Notes: a model not told the origin generated them from the letters alone. Positions 26,901-34,900 are shown, counted from the first letter of the stretch. The stretch: DNA of 64,000 nucleotides from Symsagittifera roscoffensis (GCF_963678635.1 NC_087064.1:72415465-72479464), one strand, 5' to 3'. Translations and numbers: made by a program.

Positions 26901-29006
26901 TCGAACCTCAGCCTCCGCCCAACTTTTTACTACACAGCTGTGCTCCGCAGTACATTTACCCTCCGTTCTACCGGGGTGCAAATAAAGTACCCGGCGTTGG
27001 GGGCAATTTTAGAAAGGTAAAGTGGTTGTAGCATTCACTTTGAAAACAGATGCAGATATCAGTCCAATTTTTCTCATTTTTCGGGTTTTTTTTTAATTAA
27101 CGATTATCAATTAACTCAATTAAGTCATTTTATAGACTCATATAGGTTAAATAGGCGCAAAACCGGGAAGATGTTAAAAATTGTTTAGTTGTAGTTTGTT
27201 TTGCTGGTGAATACTTTTGGCATCTGCTGTGAGATTTCAAGATTTATGTCGGAAACTTCTATCAGTTTGTTGTTTTCTTCTCTACAGAGTGCTGACCACA
27301 CAGAGATTCCACCTTTTTGGTAAATCACTTCCACTCATTCTGATCACGCTTGGTAATAGGAAAAGAACTTCTGTGGCTCTTAGCTCTACGAAATGATAAT
27401 TAGCGTCTGTTTTTGTTTATATTTCCGGCCGATTTCTGTCACCTTCCTTCTCCTTGTTCCTTATTGATCCATCTTTCCTTAGCTTTCCCAGTTTATGTTA
27501 ATTAGTATATTAATAGTTACGTTTGGGATTAGCAAGCGTTATCAAACCGGAATATTGACTTTTTTCGTGTTGACAACTAGTTTAACAGAATCACTTGAAT
27601 CATTTTACCTTTGGTTTATAAGAAATCAATAGTCAGATATTAATTCGACAATGAGGCGAAGAGCTAACGCACCTGTCTATAAAACAATAGGTCAAACCGA
27701 ATCTGGCCAGGTTCGAATCCGGCCGGACCTGTTTTTTTTTGCAAGCGGAAAATTGTCCGCGCGTCCAAAAATCTTTGTCGGACTTCTGTTTGTCTGCTTT
27801 TTTGGTAGGCTTAGTTACCGTAGCATCAGATCTATCTAAAATTTTGGCTTTTTAACTCCAACTAAAAATATATCAGCGCATTCCGGTTTTGGGCAACTAA
27901 TTGAGTTCCAAGAAGTTTGCCTATTTTTTTTGCTATTTTTTGATTTTTTTTTCATACTGTTAATTAAAAGTTTTTGGAAGTTGTTTTCCTTATAAGTTCA
28001 AGGAGTACTCTGAGCATTTGGTGCAGTGGTAACACCCATGCTTGAGACAAAAAATCCCAGAAGTTCGATTCCAGTCGGGACCTGTTTTTTTGTGGAAACT
28101 AAAAATTTTCGTGCCTGCTAATTTTCGTGCCTGATAATTTTCGTCGTTTTGGGTCCCGAAGAAAGGTTCAGTTTCTTTTAGCATATTGAAAGCTTTTTGT
28201 AATGTTTCTAATGGGGCAGGTAATTTTGTTCCAGGATTTTTTTGTCCTTTAAAAAAAAATTGCTGGTAATCATAGTCATTCATTATTGTATCGCAAGTTG
28301 TTCGAAACTCCGCTTCGCCTCTTGTATTAAAATATTTTTACGATGCGTCTATATTGTACCTTAACACTAGGTAATATAAGTGCGATTGAAATTGCTCAGA
28401 TTTTCTGTCTTGTCCATTATTTCTTTGTATCGAACTTCTCAAAGAGGCTAATTTTTTTCTAAAAACTGTTTTGGGTATGTGAAATTTGAATAAAGTTCTT
28501 CAACACAACATTTCAACAACATCGACGTGAATGGTAATGTAACAAAATTAACTCTTGCACCTTTGCAACACTTATACATAGTTTACTTCACTGTTGGTTT
28601 GCACTAGTTAGTAGTGGGAAGAATATTAACTTTTTAGTTATTGCTTGCGTTTGTGTTCTAGACTAACTATCCAGTTTTTTACCCAACCATATCTTCCACA
28701 TCCAACAGAAACAGCGGAGGATTTCCGGCTCCCCCCACCCCGCCCGTCTTCAACCCCATGCCTCCCCATATGCCCGCAGTATTCAGCCCTGCAATCTTGG
28801 CGTCCCAACGAAGCTATGGAAACGGGTCTCAACGAAGTATTTCCCCGACTGTGCCCATTTACTCGACGACTAATTACGCACCATCTCCGACAGACAGCAA
28901 CGGCGCTTTTTTCAGGTCCAACTCACAGAGTTCCCGACCTCTTCTGAACTCAGACTCCAGTTCGAATGCGACTCAGCCGATATATCAGCCCAGTGTCCAG
29001 TTCTAA
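8655..29006 (+). CDS. Kirrel/NEPH-like Ig-superfamily adhesion receptor, whole gene (14 exons)
   Basis: Fourteen GT-AG exons join in one frame (2571 nt, 856 residues plus stop). The order is signal peptide (about 1-30), five Ig domains (Cys pairs 62/127, 181/243, 288/333, 376/418, 460/520), a transmembrane segment (about 560-587) and a cytoplasmic tail rich in Pro, Ser and Asn. Five Ig domains, the ANPE...RW pattern of Ig3, the YICRAVV pattern of Ig4 running into GPP, and the YNCTVFN pattern of Ig5 match the Kirrel/NEPH, roughest/kirre and SYG-1 family. These are plasma-membrane recognition receptors that act in myoblast fusion, slit diaphragm and synapse targeting. The start is the only in-frame ATG, with A at -3. 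The tail has PPSY (607-610), YVDM (637-640) and PPFY (724-727). The length is within the usual 700-960 residues. Family assignment is by remembered pattern, not by a search. A 5' non-coding exon could lie upstream. Confidence 0.88.
9522..9680 (+). CDS. Exon 2: second half of Ig1
   Basis: Acceptor TTGGGTTTCAG and donor GTATAG, with phase 1 at both ends (159 nt). Residues 103-155 include LSDAGEYLC, the classical Ig F-strand motif DxGxYxC, with C127 pairing with C62 of exon 1. The exon is clearly richer in GC and codon-like compared with the AT-rich DNA around it. Confidence 0.88.
9945..10130 (+). CDS. Exon 3: first half of Ig2
   Basis: Acceptor TTGTGTTGCAG and donor GTCAGT, phase 1 to phase 1 (186 nt), residues 156-217. 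It carries C181 in NLTCEV, also an N-glycosylation sequon (NLT), and W194 in DIVWEDD. The pattern PPII...GELHNLTC...IVW is typical of the second, C2-like Ig domain of Kirrel proteins. Confidence 0.9.
10146..10240 (+). repeat. Three 33-bp repeats next to the exon 3 donor
   Basis: GCTAGTTTTTAATGTAATTA recurs at 10146, 10179 and 10212 (the last with two changes), starting 15 bases after the donor of exon 3. It is intronic. The rest of this intron (to 11267) shows nothing else. Confidence 0.9.
11268..11405 (+). CDS. Exon 4: second half of Ig2
   Basis: Acceptor TTGTGTTGTTTAG and a weaker donor GTTAGT, phase 1 to phase 1 (138 nt), residues 218-263. It holds the F strand EDRRVYVCKAKND with C243. 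The acceptor is chosen one codon position before an alternative AG at 11268-11269, because only this choice keeps phase with exon 3. One sequon (NDS) is present. Confidence 0.85.
11406..14102. other. Intron 4 (2.7 kb), no recognised content
   Basis: AT-rich with T-runs. Open frames on both strands show no domain pattern or plausible splice-flanked exon. The gene's phase-1 chain is closed across it. Confidence 0.55.
14103..14270 (+). CDS. Exon 5: first part of Ig3
   Basis: Acceptor GTGTGTGTTTTAG and strong donor GTAAGT, phase 1 to phase 1 (168 nt), residues 264-319. It contains C288 (TAVCRSDANPEVGSFRW) and W301. An extra unpaired cysteine sits at 281. The AP.V.V.I.P..I....R start and ANPE motif are characteristic of Kirrel Ig3. 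Confidence 0.9.
14271..15246. other. Intron 5, no recognised content
   Basis: Splits Ig3. I see no repeats or exon candidates, only low-complexity AT-rich sequence. Confidence 0.5.
15247..15342 (+). CDS. Exon 6: second part of Ig3
   Basis: Acceptor GTTTGCTTCAG and donor GTAAGA, phase 1 to phase 1 (96 nt), residues 320-351. It holds the motif MVSCEARNAYGSA with C333. The C288-C333 spacing of 45 residues is short for an Ig domain but fits the compact third domain of Kirrel proteins. Confidence 0.88.
15478..15660 (-). mobile_element. Fragment of the CAGGGGCGGAT hAT-like MITE family
   Basis: Intron 6 contains TATATTGGCGCCTTCAGAAA, a GGGGGGAACCTTTGGGTGGTC segment and a C-run, matching the right part of the complete copy at 22549-22977. 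Ends and target duplication are lost. Confidence 0.65.
15733..15990 (+). CDS. Exon 7: complete Ig4
   Basis: Acceptor AAAATTGACAG, with only a short pyrimidine tract, and donor GTTAGC; phase 1 to phase 1 (258 nt), residues 352-437. A whole I-set domain is in a single exon: C376 (VKLECEADGHPEPRIEW), W388 and C418 (SSSGVYICRAVV). Phase 1-1 flanking makes this exon a self-contained, skippable domain cassette. Confidence 0.92.
16261..16414 (+). CDS. Exon 8: first half of Ig5
   Basis: Acceptor ATACTTCCAG and donor GTGAGT (154 nt), residues 438-488, entering in phase 1 and leaving in phase 2. It starts with GPPSLL, continuing the Ig4-Ig5 linker, and holds C460 (ATLECSV) and W474 (MYWKHNE). It is followed by the longest intron of the gene (6.8 kb). 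Confidence 0.9.
16900..17290 (+). mobile_element. tRNA-derived SINE, dimeric arrangement
   Basis: Two tail segments (TCGTGTTCTCACTAGCGTGT... at about 16913 and CCGTGTTCTCGCTAGTGTTT... at about 17230) bracket a body with a tRNA-like head at 17096-17176. The head has an A-box-like TCTGAGTGGTTAGTGC, an anticodon region resembling tRNA-Met (ACTCAT) and a B-box-like GAGATCGAATCC. A diverged second copy of the body lies at 40140-40330. Confidence 0.7.
20795..20997. mobile_element. Foldback MITE with a 50-bp near-perfect hairpin
   Basis: Outer arms GGATCAAGTTAACATCC and, inverted, GGACCAAGTTAACATCC. Inside the right end, 20943-20992 forms a hairpin with 24-bp arms, one mismatch and a 2-base loop. 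A fourth relic (CCAAATTAAGATCCTCC) is at 20835. It includes a poly-C tract (20811-20826) and a CCAAT-box consensus (20911-20923, minus). It lies in intron 8. Confidence 0.8.
21166..21410 (+). mobile_element. tRNA-Lys-like SINE segment
   Basis: GACTCTTAATCTG, a typical tRNA-Lys(CTT) anticodon arm, is followed by the degenerate B box GGTTTGAATTC (21228-21241). About 100 bases downstream is GCGAGAGCAAGTG...CCCCGTGAAC (21350-21395), a module also found at 31682 and 34166. It does not fold as a functional tRNA. Intronic. Confidence 0.65.
22171..22212 (+). mobile_element. SINE tail
   Basis: AATCGCAAGTGGTCTGAAGC followed by TTCGCTTCGCCTCTG, the conserved tail seen also at 619, 28288, 32053 and 34540. 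Confidence 0.7.
22549..22977. mobile_element. Complete hAT-like MITE with 8-bp TSD
   Basis: Bounded by GTCACAAG on both sides (22541-22548 and 22978-22985). The termini CAGGGGCGGATCTAGG and, inverted, CAGGGGCGGATTTAGG are a well-known hAT-type end. It is 429 bp, non-coding, with long G- and C-runs, and sits in intron 8 of the receptor gene. Because it is complete it serves as the reference for the fragments at 15478, 24102, 37680, 38215, 41530, 56695 and 57243. Confidence 0.93.
23226..23377 (+). CDS. Exon 9: second half of Ig5
   Basis: Acceptor GTTGTTCTTCAG and donor GTAAGT (152 nt), entering in phase 2 and leaving in phase 1. It therefore joins exon 8 exactly, despite the 6.8 kb between them. 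Residues 489-539 include KYIVEKRE and the F-strand DYNCTVFN with C520. Two sequons (NDS, NCT) and a third (NDT) are present. The YIVE/YNCT spacing resembles Kirrel Ig5. Confidence 0.9.
23813..23851 (+). CDS. Exon 10: 39-nt juxtamembrane micro-exon
   Basis: A 13-codon exon between TTTGAATTTTCAG and GTAAGA, phase 1 to phase 1. It encodes SAGSSYPTNKIAS, a hydrophilic stalk between Ig5 and the membrane. Exon 9 could also splice straight to exon 11 in frame, since all three junctions are phase 1, so the exon may be optional. It is supported by splice consensus and phase only. Confidence 0.6.
24102..24440. mobile_element. Truncated copy of the CAGGGGCGGAT MITE
   Basis: Left terminus CAGGGGCGGATCTAAATT is intact. 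The internal match includes AGTCGACCTTTTTTTTAGG and TATTGGCGCCAAAGGC. The right inverted repeat and the target duplication are missing. It lies in intron 10. Confidence 0.85.
24829..24948 (+). CDS. Exon 11: transmembrane segment
   Basis: Acceptor GTAATTGTTTCAG and donor GTCAGT, phase 1 to phase 1 (120 nt), residues 553-592. About 28 apolar residues (SIIIMGSCVAGALL onward, to ICYC) follow a short acidic stretch (PQDE). The segment is followed by QQSPKG, a type I membrane topology. Two membrane-proximal cysteines (585, 587) could be palmitoylated; that is inference. Confidence 0.92.
24949..26213. other. Intron 11, with a 68-bp tandem duplication
   Basis: ACTCATGATAAACATGCTCG recurs at 25603 and 25671, two units of 68 bases with few differences. 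The rest of the intron shows nothing. Confidence 0.7.
26214..26500 (+). CDS. Exon 12: cytoplasmic tail, proline-rich part
   Basis: Acceptor TTTTATTTTTACAG and donor GTAACA (287 nt), entering in phase 1 and leaving in phase 0, residues 593-688. Visible motifs are LPPSY (PPxY, a WW-domain ligand), YVDM (YxxM, an SH2 ligand of the PI3K p85 type when phosphorylated) and a PPPPP run (SH3/EVH1-like). It is rich in Met, Gln, Asn and Pro and has no folded domain. Kirrel tails are known to be adaptor-binding; the specific partners here are inferred from motifs only. Confidence 0.9.
26855..27016 (+). CDS. Exon 13: cytoplasmic tail, second PPxY
   Basis: Acceptor CTTACTTGCAG and donor GTAAAG, phase 0 to phase 0 (162 nt), residues 689-742. 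It contains EPQPPPN and YPPFY, the second PPxY motif of the tail. The phase-0 end is compatible with both exon 14 (28662) and the alternative exon at 29630. Confidence 0.82.
27645..27840 (+). mobile_element. tRNA-like SINE head in intron 13
   Basis: A-box-like AGAGCTAACGCACCTG and a perfect B box GGTTCGAATCC (27709-27719), followed by GGCCGGACCTG and a T-run that could end Pol III transcription. The head is not a functional tRNA fold that I can complete. Confidence 0.65.
28012..28330 (+). mobile_element. Complete-looking SINE: tRNA-like head to conserved tail
   Basis: Head 28012-28084 has TTGGTGCAGTGGTAACACC (A box) and AGTTCGATTCC (B box), and ends GGGACCTG plus a T-run like the neighbour at 27645. 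The tail at 28288-28327 is ATCGCAAGTTGTTCGAAACT then CCGCTTCGCCTCTTG. This gives a 320-bp unit in intron 13. Confidence 0.7.
28662..29006 (+). CDS. Exon 14: terminal exon, short tail form
   Basis: Acceptor TTGTGTTCTAG, phase 0 (345 nt), residues 743-856, ending at TAA 29004-29006. It is Ser, Pro and Asn rich (APPTPP, MPPHMP, several SxS clusters). The C-terminus is PSVQF, which fits a class II PDZ ligand (hydrophobic-x-hydrophobic). Kirrel proteins normally end in a PDZ ligand, so this end looks functional. No AATAAA is seen in the 600 bases after the stop. Confidence 0.85.
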   Translation, partial: TNYPVFYPTISSTSNRNSGGFPAPPTPPVFNPMPPHMPAVFSPAILASQRSYGNGSQRSISPTVPIYSTTNYAPSPTDSNGAFFRSNSQSSRPLLNSDSSSNATQPIYQPSVQF

Positions 29007-29629
29007 AACTGCTACCCTTTAAAACGCCATAGAATCTGTTAGGCTTGGTTACCAATCGGATATTTGGGTCTATCTGAACGAGCTTTTATGAGCGTGAACA
29101 AAAATGAAGTTTGGAGCGACTACCAATTTTGAAGAACGCTCAGAAACTAGAATTAGTTTTAGAATGATTGATGTGGATGTGATCACGCCTTAGTTTGAAC
29201 AAAACTCACAGCCTGCTTTCAAAACTAACCTGATGGCATTAACCTTAACCTTTGGAAGCTTTTTGAACTGCCGCTCTACAATCGAACTTCTAAGCCTTAA
29301 TTTAAAACACTTAATTTATTCTAATTAGTTTAATTTATTTCCTATATGCTTTCTGAAACACTTTAAATGCCTCAATTTTGAAAGAAAATTTCTATTAGAG
29401 CTTAAAAAAATCAGCTTAAAAATTAGAGCTTAAAAAAATTGAGGCAAACAGTGTTATTTTTTTGTAAAAGCTTTCTCCTTTTCAAGAGTGAAGCTCATTT
29501 TATTCTTCATTTAAATGTACTTTTTTGTAAATTTGTCAGTGGATGTAGTTCTCTTTAAATTTTCATTCCATTTGTGATATAATTTAATGTTTGAGTTATT
29601 TATTTGTTTTTTTTTTGGAACTTGTTCAG
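29007..29629 (+). other. 3' UTR of the short form and intron before exon 15
   Basis: Non-coding, AT-rich toward its end, with a short direct repeat of AAAAATTAGAGCTTAAAAAA type near 29400-29440. It leads into the T-rich acceptor of exon 15. Confidence 0.5.
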
Positions 29630-30751
29630 AATATGTTCACAATCACCTCAGACGAAGCCATTGGACCTGAGGTTCCGAAACGCGATTGGATTCTGACAGG
29701 GTCCAGTATCCTTAATGAACTCATGAACCAAAACAACCCTCCCCAAATTTCGAATGGCCTTCTGTCACCGAATAGTCTAAACCCTTCCTGTGATTCGTCT
29801 TTCTCTCAAAACAACAACAACTTCCGATCGTACAAACTTAATTCTTCCGAACATGAATCGAGTGAAAACGGAGATGTTCCGAATGCAGGTTTGCACAGCC
29901 CTTCCGGTTTTCAAAATCCAATTGAAAATAGAGACTTCCAAATAGTTTCGGAACACCCGCAAAATATGGAAAATATGTACGATTCGACAGTAAACATGCA
30001 ATTTATGAAGCAACCTCGCAAAAACTCGATACCTAATAGTTTTCTGAATAATGTTGGACGGAAAAATAGTTTCGGCACTAATTTTCCAACTTACAAAACG
30101 CCCGTTTTGCAATCAACGATGTCACTCGACATTTCAAGTCAGGGACACCATCCGTCGACTCTTAGAGGCCGTAGTCACGCTGGTTCAGTCGAACTTTCGA
30201 CCTTCAAACCAGGAACGCCTGAACATCGAAATCAATTTCCGAGTGCAAAATTACGCAACGGGAATCCAATCTCCCCACTTTGGAATGCAGCCTCAGAAAC
30301 ATTTGCGTATGCTCCGACACCGACCAATCAAAAAAGATCATTTCCTAACTCGGCAATGCAACCTGCTTATTACAGTTTGAACAATTCGAATCAAAGTTTC
30401 ACTTTTGGGTACAACTCTTTTGGGAGTCGCAATGGTGAAGTGTCTCCCGCTCATACCCACAGTCCTATTTCGCCTAGCGGGTCATCTACCGGGACTCTAA
30501 CTAGGAGCACTCAATCGAAACTCAACGTCATCAAAAGGATCCCAGTGCTTCCCAACAACAACGGGGAGATCCCTCCAAACATGAGCTACCAGAGCCTAAA
30601 CAGGTCTCCAATGGGAAGAGTTCGCTACACTCCTAGGAACGTTCGTTTTATAGACTTGCCAAAACTAGATGCAAATACGGCTAACAATAACGTGCAAGTT
30701 GGAAGTGGTACTCTAACAAGGAAAAACAAAAAAAGTGATATTGGTCAATAA
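29630..30751 (+). CDS. Alternative terminal exon (exon 15), long tail form
   Basis: A 373-codon open frame preceded by a good acceptor (T-rich tract, then GGAACTTGTTCAG) in phase 0, the same phase as exon 14. Exon 13 could therefore splice to either, giving 856 or 1115 residues. The frame is low-complexity (Asn, Ser, Pro rich) with two GTLTR motifs and a basic patch (RVRYTPRNVRF), and ends in SDIGQ, which is not a PDZ ligand. AATAAA overlaps the stop codon (about 30748), and another lies at 31441. The first in-frame ATG is 29633, so an independent small gene is possible but less likely. I see no known domain. Confidence 0.65.
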   Translation, partial: NMFTITSDEAIGPEVPKRDWILTGSSILNELMNQNNPPQISNGLLSPNSLNPSCDSSFSQNNNNFRSYKLNSSEHESSENGDVPNAGLHSPSGFQNPIENRDFQIVSEHPQNMENMYDSTVNMQFMKQPRKNSIPNSFLNNVGRKNSFGTNFPTYKTPVLQSTMSLDISSQGHHPSTLRGRSHAGSVELSTFKPGTPEHRNQFPSAKLRNGNPISPLWNAASETFAYAPTPTNQKRSFPNSAMQPAYYSLNNSNQSFTFGYNSFGSRNGEVSPAHTHSPISPSGSSTGTLTRSTQSKLNVIKRIPVLPNNNGEIPPNMSYQSLNRSPMGRVRYTPRNVRFIDLPKLDANTANNNVQVGSGTLTRKNKKSDIGQ

Positions 30752-32883
30752 ATTTGAATTCAGCAGATTTACATTAACTGTTTTTTAAATTTCAATTACC
30801 TACGGGTTTTTGAATTGGCTTTTATGTGGATATACTTCTTTACTTGTCTTCGCCTAACTGAAATCTTAGAGCTTGAAAACATTTACATTTTGGGTAAATC
30901 AGAATTTTCTCGCTTTGTTTTCAAAATATCTTACTTTAATTGGCAGAGAACTTTGATGGTTTGATCTAAAAAAAGTTACTTGGTTGAAAAAAATTGTATT
31001 AAATGGATTTTTTGCTAAGTTTTGTATGTGAGGTAACTGAATTTCTGTTTGAAAAACCGGTATCCTGGAGCACAAGAGTGCGCAAAAAGCTGATTTAATG
31101 AAGTTATCATCCAATATTCATCATTTTTCCTTAAATCACACGTTTCTAGACTGCTCAATCATAGAAAACAAGAAACTAGCCACAAAAACTGCATAGTCGT
31201 TTTTTTATTGTTCACATTTTTTTCTGGGCTGTGATACACCTCTTTCTTGTTTCTGCGCTTAAAATTTTTTTAAAGAGTCATAAACAATTAAGTTGAAATT
31301 CTCAAACCAATGTATTTTGTTTACTCAGCCTGAAAAATTTAATCACCTAAACTGAGTTTTTTATAAAAAGAATATAACCATACCTAAGATAACATAATTT
31401 ATTTCTCCAAAAAATAAGAAAAATTAGAACACATTTTTAAAATAAATAGTTAGTTCAAGGCTACGAAAGAATAAAAAGATTAGGCAAAAAGTATATGTAA
31501 CGCACACTCATAGTCTATTTGAAGCATAAATTTTGAATGTTCAAATACTGTTAAAAAGGTAGCATTATTATTTAAATAGGAAAAAAAAACACTATAAAAA
31601 ACTATAGCTGTGAAAGCACTCAGAAAGCATTACTGATGCAATTTCGTTCGATCTTTGTTATTTATCTAAGTTTTTTACCAATGCGAGAGCAAGTGTTTAG
31701 TAATTGGGAAATAGATTTTTTCCCCGTAAATAATTTCTTTTTACAAATCTGTAAGAAAATGAACCTTACTAATTACTGAAACTTAAAATCTGCCAGATCC
31801 TTCCCACTTGGTCTAGCAGGAACCCGGTTGATTTTGCACCCTGAGGTCTGAGGTTCGAGTCCTGACCGGAATTATTTTCAGTATAAATGGAATGAAATTT
31901 TTCGGTAAAATCAAATTGTCTACTTTCATTTGTCTACCCAAGGTTTGGCGGCTTAGTTGCCTCATCACGAATAGTCGATAAGTCGATTCATTTTGGCGGT
32001 CTATTTTTTGTGTTTTTCTTTTTTTCCGACTTCTCTTATTTTCTATGTTTGTTGTATTGCAAGTGGTACCAAACACCGATTCGCCTCTTTGTGAAATATA
32101 CCAGCAAAAAGTTCTAATTGGGTGTTTTTTTTTTGAAAATCATCAATGCTATTTCCAATTAATCTGTGCCGAGCCACATCACGGATTTTTCTGTGCTGTA
32201 AGCAAATTTAATTGTAGTTGCAAGTAATGCTCAGTCCTAAATCTTTTAGTTTGTTTTAAATAAAATCAAACCTTTTAGGCTCAACTGGTGTCTGCTCAAA
32301 AATTGTTGGCCTTGTTTCCGCTTCGTAAGTTCAGTTCAAGTGCTATTCAAGCTTGCAAAAGCACGGTTTTTTTAATATTTAGGTGTCCTGCTTGGCATGT
32401 TTGCCTTCAATGAACTTTCATTAAGTTTATTGAGTTTTCTTTTTCATTGTTTTTTTTTCGACTCTGTTTACTTTGAGAAGAAATGCAATCAAAAACCTAT
32501 ATTTCAAAATTTTTTCTTAGAATTCATCAAAGCTTTTTTCAATTCAAAACGCATCTGCGGCCATAAAATGATCCTGGTATCTAAAACTAACTACTGCTGC
32601 GTAATTCTGTACTATTAGATAATACTATTTTCAAGTTTGACGCGACAAATTGAAATAAATTACAATTTCTCAAAAGTTTAATTGTTTCAGACGGTAAAGC
32701 AAATTCCATGCTTCGTATTGCGTTCCTATGACATGCGTGACATCACTGAATGAAATTCTAACAAAACCTTCATTTAATTCCCTACCAAAACTAGAAAAAT
32801 TAGACATCGTTGAAAAAATTGCGAGATTTTAAAATAGAATTGTTTGAAGGGTCTAATTTTAAAGCAACTTTTGAATCAAATTT
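30388..32883 (+). repeat. Tandem segmental duplication, copy 1
   Basis: About 2.5 kb starting inside exon 15 and running through its 3' flank. It includes SINE-type pieces (GAGAGCAAGTG segment 31682, tRNA-Glu-like head 31802, tail 32053). It repeats directly at 32884-35589. The junction shows short homology GAATCAAA at both breakpoints, which suggests a microhomology-mediated tandem duplication. Confidence 0.92.
31680..32400 (+). mobile_element. SINE-type composite in duplication copy 1
   Basis: GCGAGAGCAAGTG...CCCCGTAAA module (31682-31735), then a tRNA-Glu-like head (31802-31873: TCCCACTTGGTCTAGC and GGTTCGAGTCC), then the conserved tail (32053-32093) and a segment similar to 421-540 (32290-32420). 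The resemblance to tRNA-Glu is clear at the 5' end, but the acceptor arm does not pair properly. Confidence 0.7.
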
Positions 32884-33235
32884 GAATCAAAGTTCACTTT
32901 TGGAAACAACTTTTTTGGGAGTCGCAATGGTGAAGTGTCTCCCGCTCATACCCACAGTCCTATTTCGCCTAGCGGGTCATCTACCGGGACTCTAACTAGG
33001 AGCACTCAATCGAAACTCAACGTCATCAAAAGGATCCCAACAACAACGGGGAGATCCTCCCAAACATGAGCTACCAGAGCCTAAACAGGTCTCCAATGGG
33101 AAGAGTTCGCTACACTCCTAGGAACGTTCGTTTTATAGACTTGCCAAAACTAGATGCAAATACGGCTAACAATAACGTGCAAGTTGGAAGTGGTACTCTA
33201 ACAAGGAAAAACAAAAAAAGTGATATTGGTCAATA
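32884..33235 (+). pseudogene. Duplicated, frameshifted 3' piece of exon 15
   Basis: Near-identical copy of 30388-30751, in direct orientation about 2495 bases downstream. A 10-base deletion just after GGATCCCA (about 33038) shifts the frame and leads to a stop within about ten codons. The AATAAA at the original stop is AATAAT here. There is no acceptor or start of its own, so it is a dead copy unless spliced as a non-coding exon. Confidence 0.85.
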
Positions 33236-34165
33236 ATTTTGAATTCAGCAGATTTACATTAACTGTTTTTAAATTTCAATTACCTACGGGTTTTTGAATT
33301 GGCTTTTATGCGGATATACTTCTTTACTTGTCTTCGCCTAACTGAAATCTTAGAGCTTGAAAACATTTACATTTTGGGTAAATCAGAATTTTCTCGCTTT
33401 GTTTTCAAAATATCTGACTTTAATTGGCAGAGAACTTTGATGGCTTGATCTAAAAAAAGTTACTTGGTTGAAAAAAACTGTATTAAATGGATTTTTTTCT
33501 AAGTTTTGTATGTGAGGTAACTGAATTTCTGTTTGAAAAACCGGTATCCTGGAGCACAAGAGTGCGCAAAAAGCTGATTTAATGAAGTTATCATCCAATA
33601 TTCATCATTTTTCCTTAAATCACACGTTTCTAGACTGCTCAATCATAGAAAACAAGAAACTAGCCACAAAAACTGCATAGTCGTTTTTTTTATTGTTCAC
33701 ATTTTTTTCTGGGCCGTGATACACCTCTTTCTTGTTTCTGCGCTTAAAATTTTTTTAAAGAGTCATAAACAATCAAGTTGAAATTCTCCAACCAATGTAT
33801 TTTGTTTACTCAGCCTGAAAAATTTAATCACCTAAACTGAGTTTTTTATATAAAGAATATAACCATACCTAAGATAACATAATTTATTTCTCCAAAAAAT
33901 AAGAAAAATTAGAACACATTTTTAAAATAAATAGTTAGTTCAAGACTACGAAAGGATAAAAGATTAGGCAAAAAGTATATGTAACGCACACTCATAGTCT
34001 CTTTGAAGCATAAATTTTGAATGTTCAAATACTGTTAAAACGGTAGCATTTTTATTTAAATAGGAAAAAAAAACACTATAAAAAACTATAGCTGTGAAAG
34101 CACTCAGAAAGCATTACTGATGCAATTTCGTTCAATCTTTGTTATTTATCTAAGTTTTTTACCCA

Positions 34166-34900
34166 TGCGAGAGCAAGTGTTTAGTAATTGGGAAATAGAT
34201 TTTTTCCCCGTAAATAATTTCTTTTTACAAATCTGTAAGAAAATGAACCTTACTAATTACTGAAACTTAAAATATGCCAGATCCTTCCCACTTGGTCTAG
34301 CAGGAACCCGGTTGATTTTGCACCCTGAGGTCTGAGGTTCGAGTCCTGACCGGAATTATTTTCAGTATAAATGGAATTGAAATTTTTCGGTAAAATCAAA
34401 TTGTCTACTTTCATTTGTCTACCCAAGGTTTGGCGGCTCAGTTGCCTCATCACGAATAGTCGATAAGTCGATTCATTTTTGCGGTCTATTTTTTGTGTTT
34501 TTCTTTTTTTTTCCGAGTTCTCTTATTTTCTATGTTTGTTGTATTGCAAGTGGTACCAAACAACGATTCGCCTCTCTGTGAAATATACCAGCAAAAAGTT
34601 CTAATTGGGTGTTTTTTTTGAAAATCATCAATGCTATTTCCAATTCATCTGTGCCGAGCCACATCACGGATTTTTCTGTGCTGTAAGCAAATGTAATTGT
34701 AGTTGCAAGTAATGCTCAGTCCTAAATCTTTTAGTTTGTTTTAAATAAAATCAAACTTTTAGGCTCAACTGGTGTCTGCTCAAAAATTGTCGGCCTTGTT
34801 TCCGCTTCGTAAGTTTAGTTCAAGTGCTACTCAAGCTTGCAAAAGCACGTGTTTTTTAATATTTAGGTGTCCTGCTTGGCATGTTTGCCTTCAATGAACT
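34166..34900 (+). mobile_element. SINE-type composite in duplication copy 2
   Basis: Same composite as 31680-32400, copied with the segmental duplication rather than by transposition: head at 34286-34357 and tail at 34540-34580, with a few substitutions. Confidence 0.75.

Noticed and set aside
26878..26930. Exonised SINE in exon 13 (GAGTTCGAACCTCAGCC resembles a B box)
   Set aside because: An 11-base B-box match is expected by chance. No A box or tail is present, and the frame continues on both sides.
29591..30751. Single-exon gene of 386 codons starting at 29591
   Set aside because: The codon at 29591 is TTG and the first 39 bases are the T-rich tract and acceptor. A phase-0 exon of the receptor gene beginning at 29630 explains the frame better.
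31802..31873. Functional tRNA-Glu gene
   Set aside because: A and B boxes are visible but the acceptor and anticodon arms do not pair correctly and the anticodon is wrong. It is a SINE head, copied at 34286 with the duplication.
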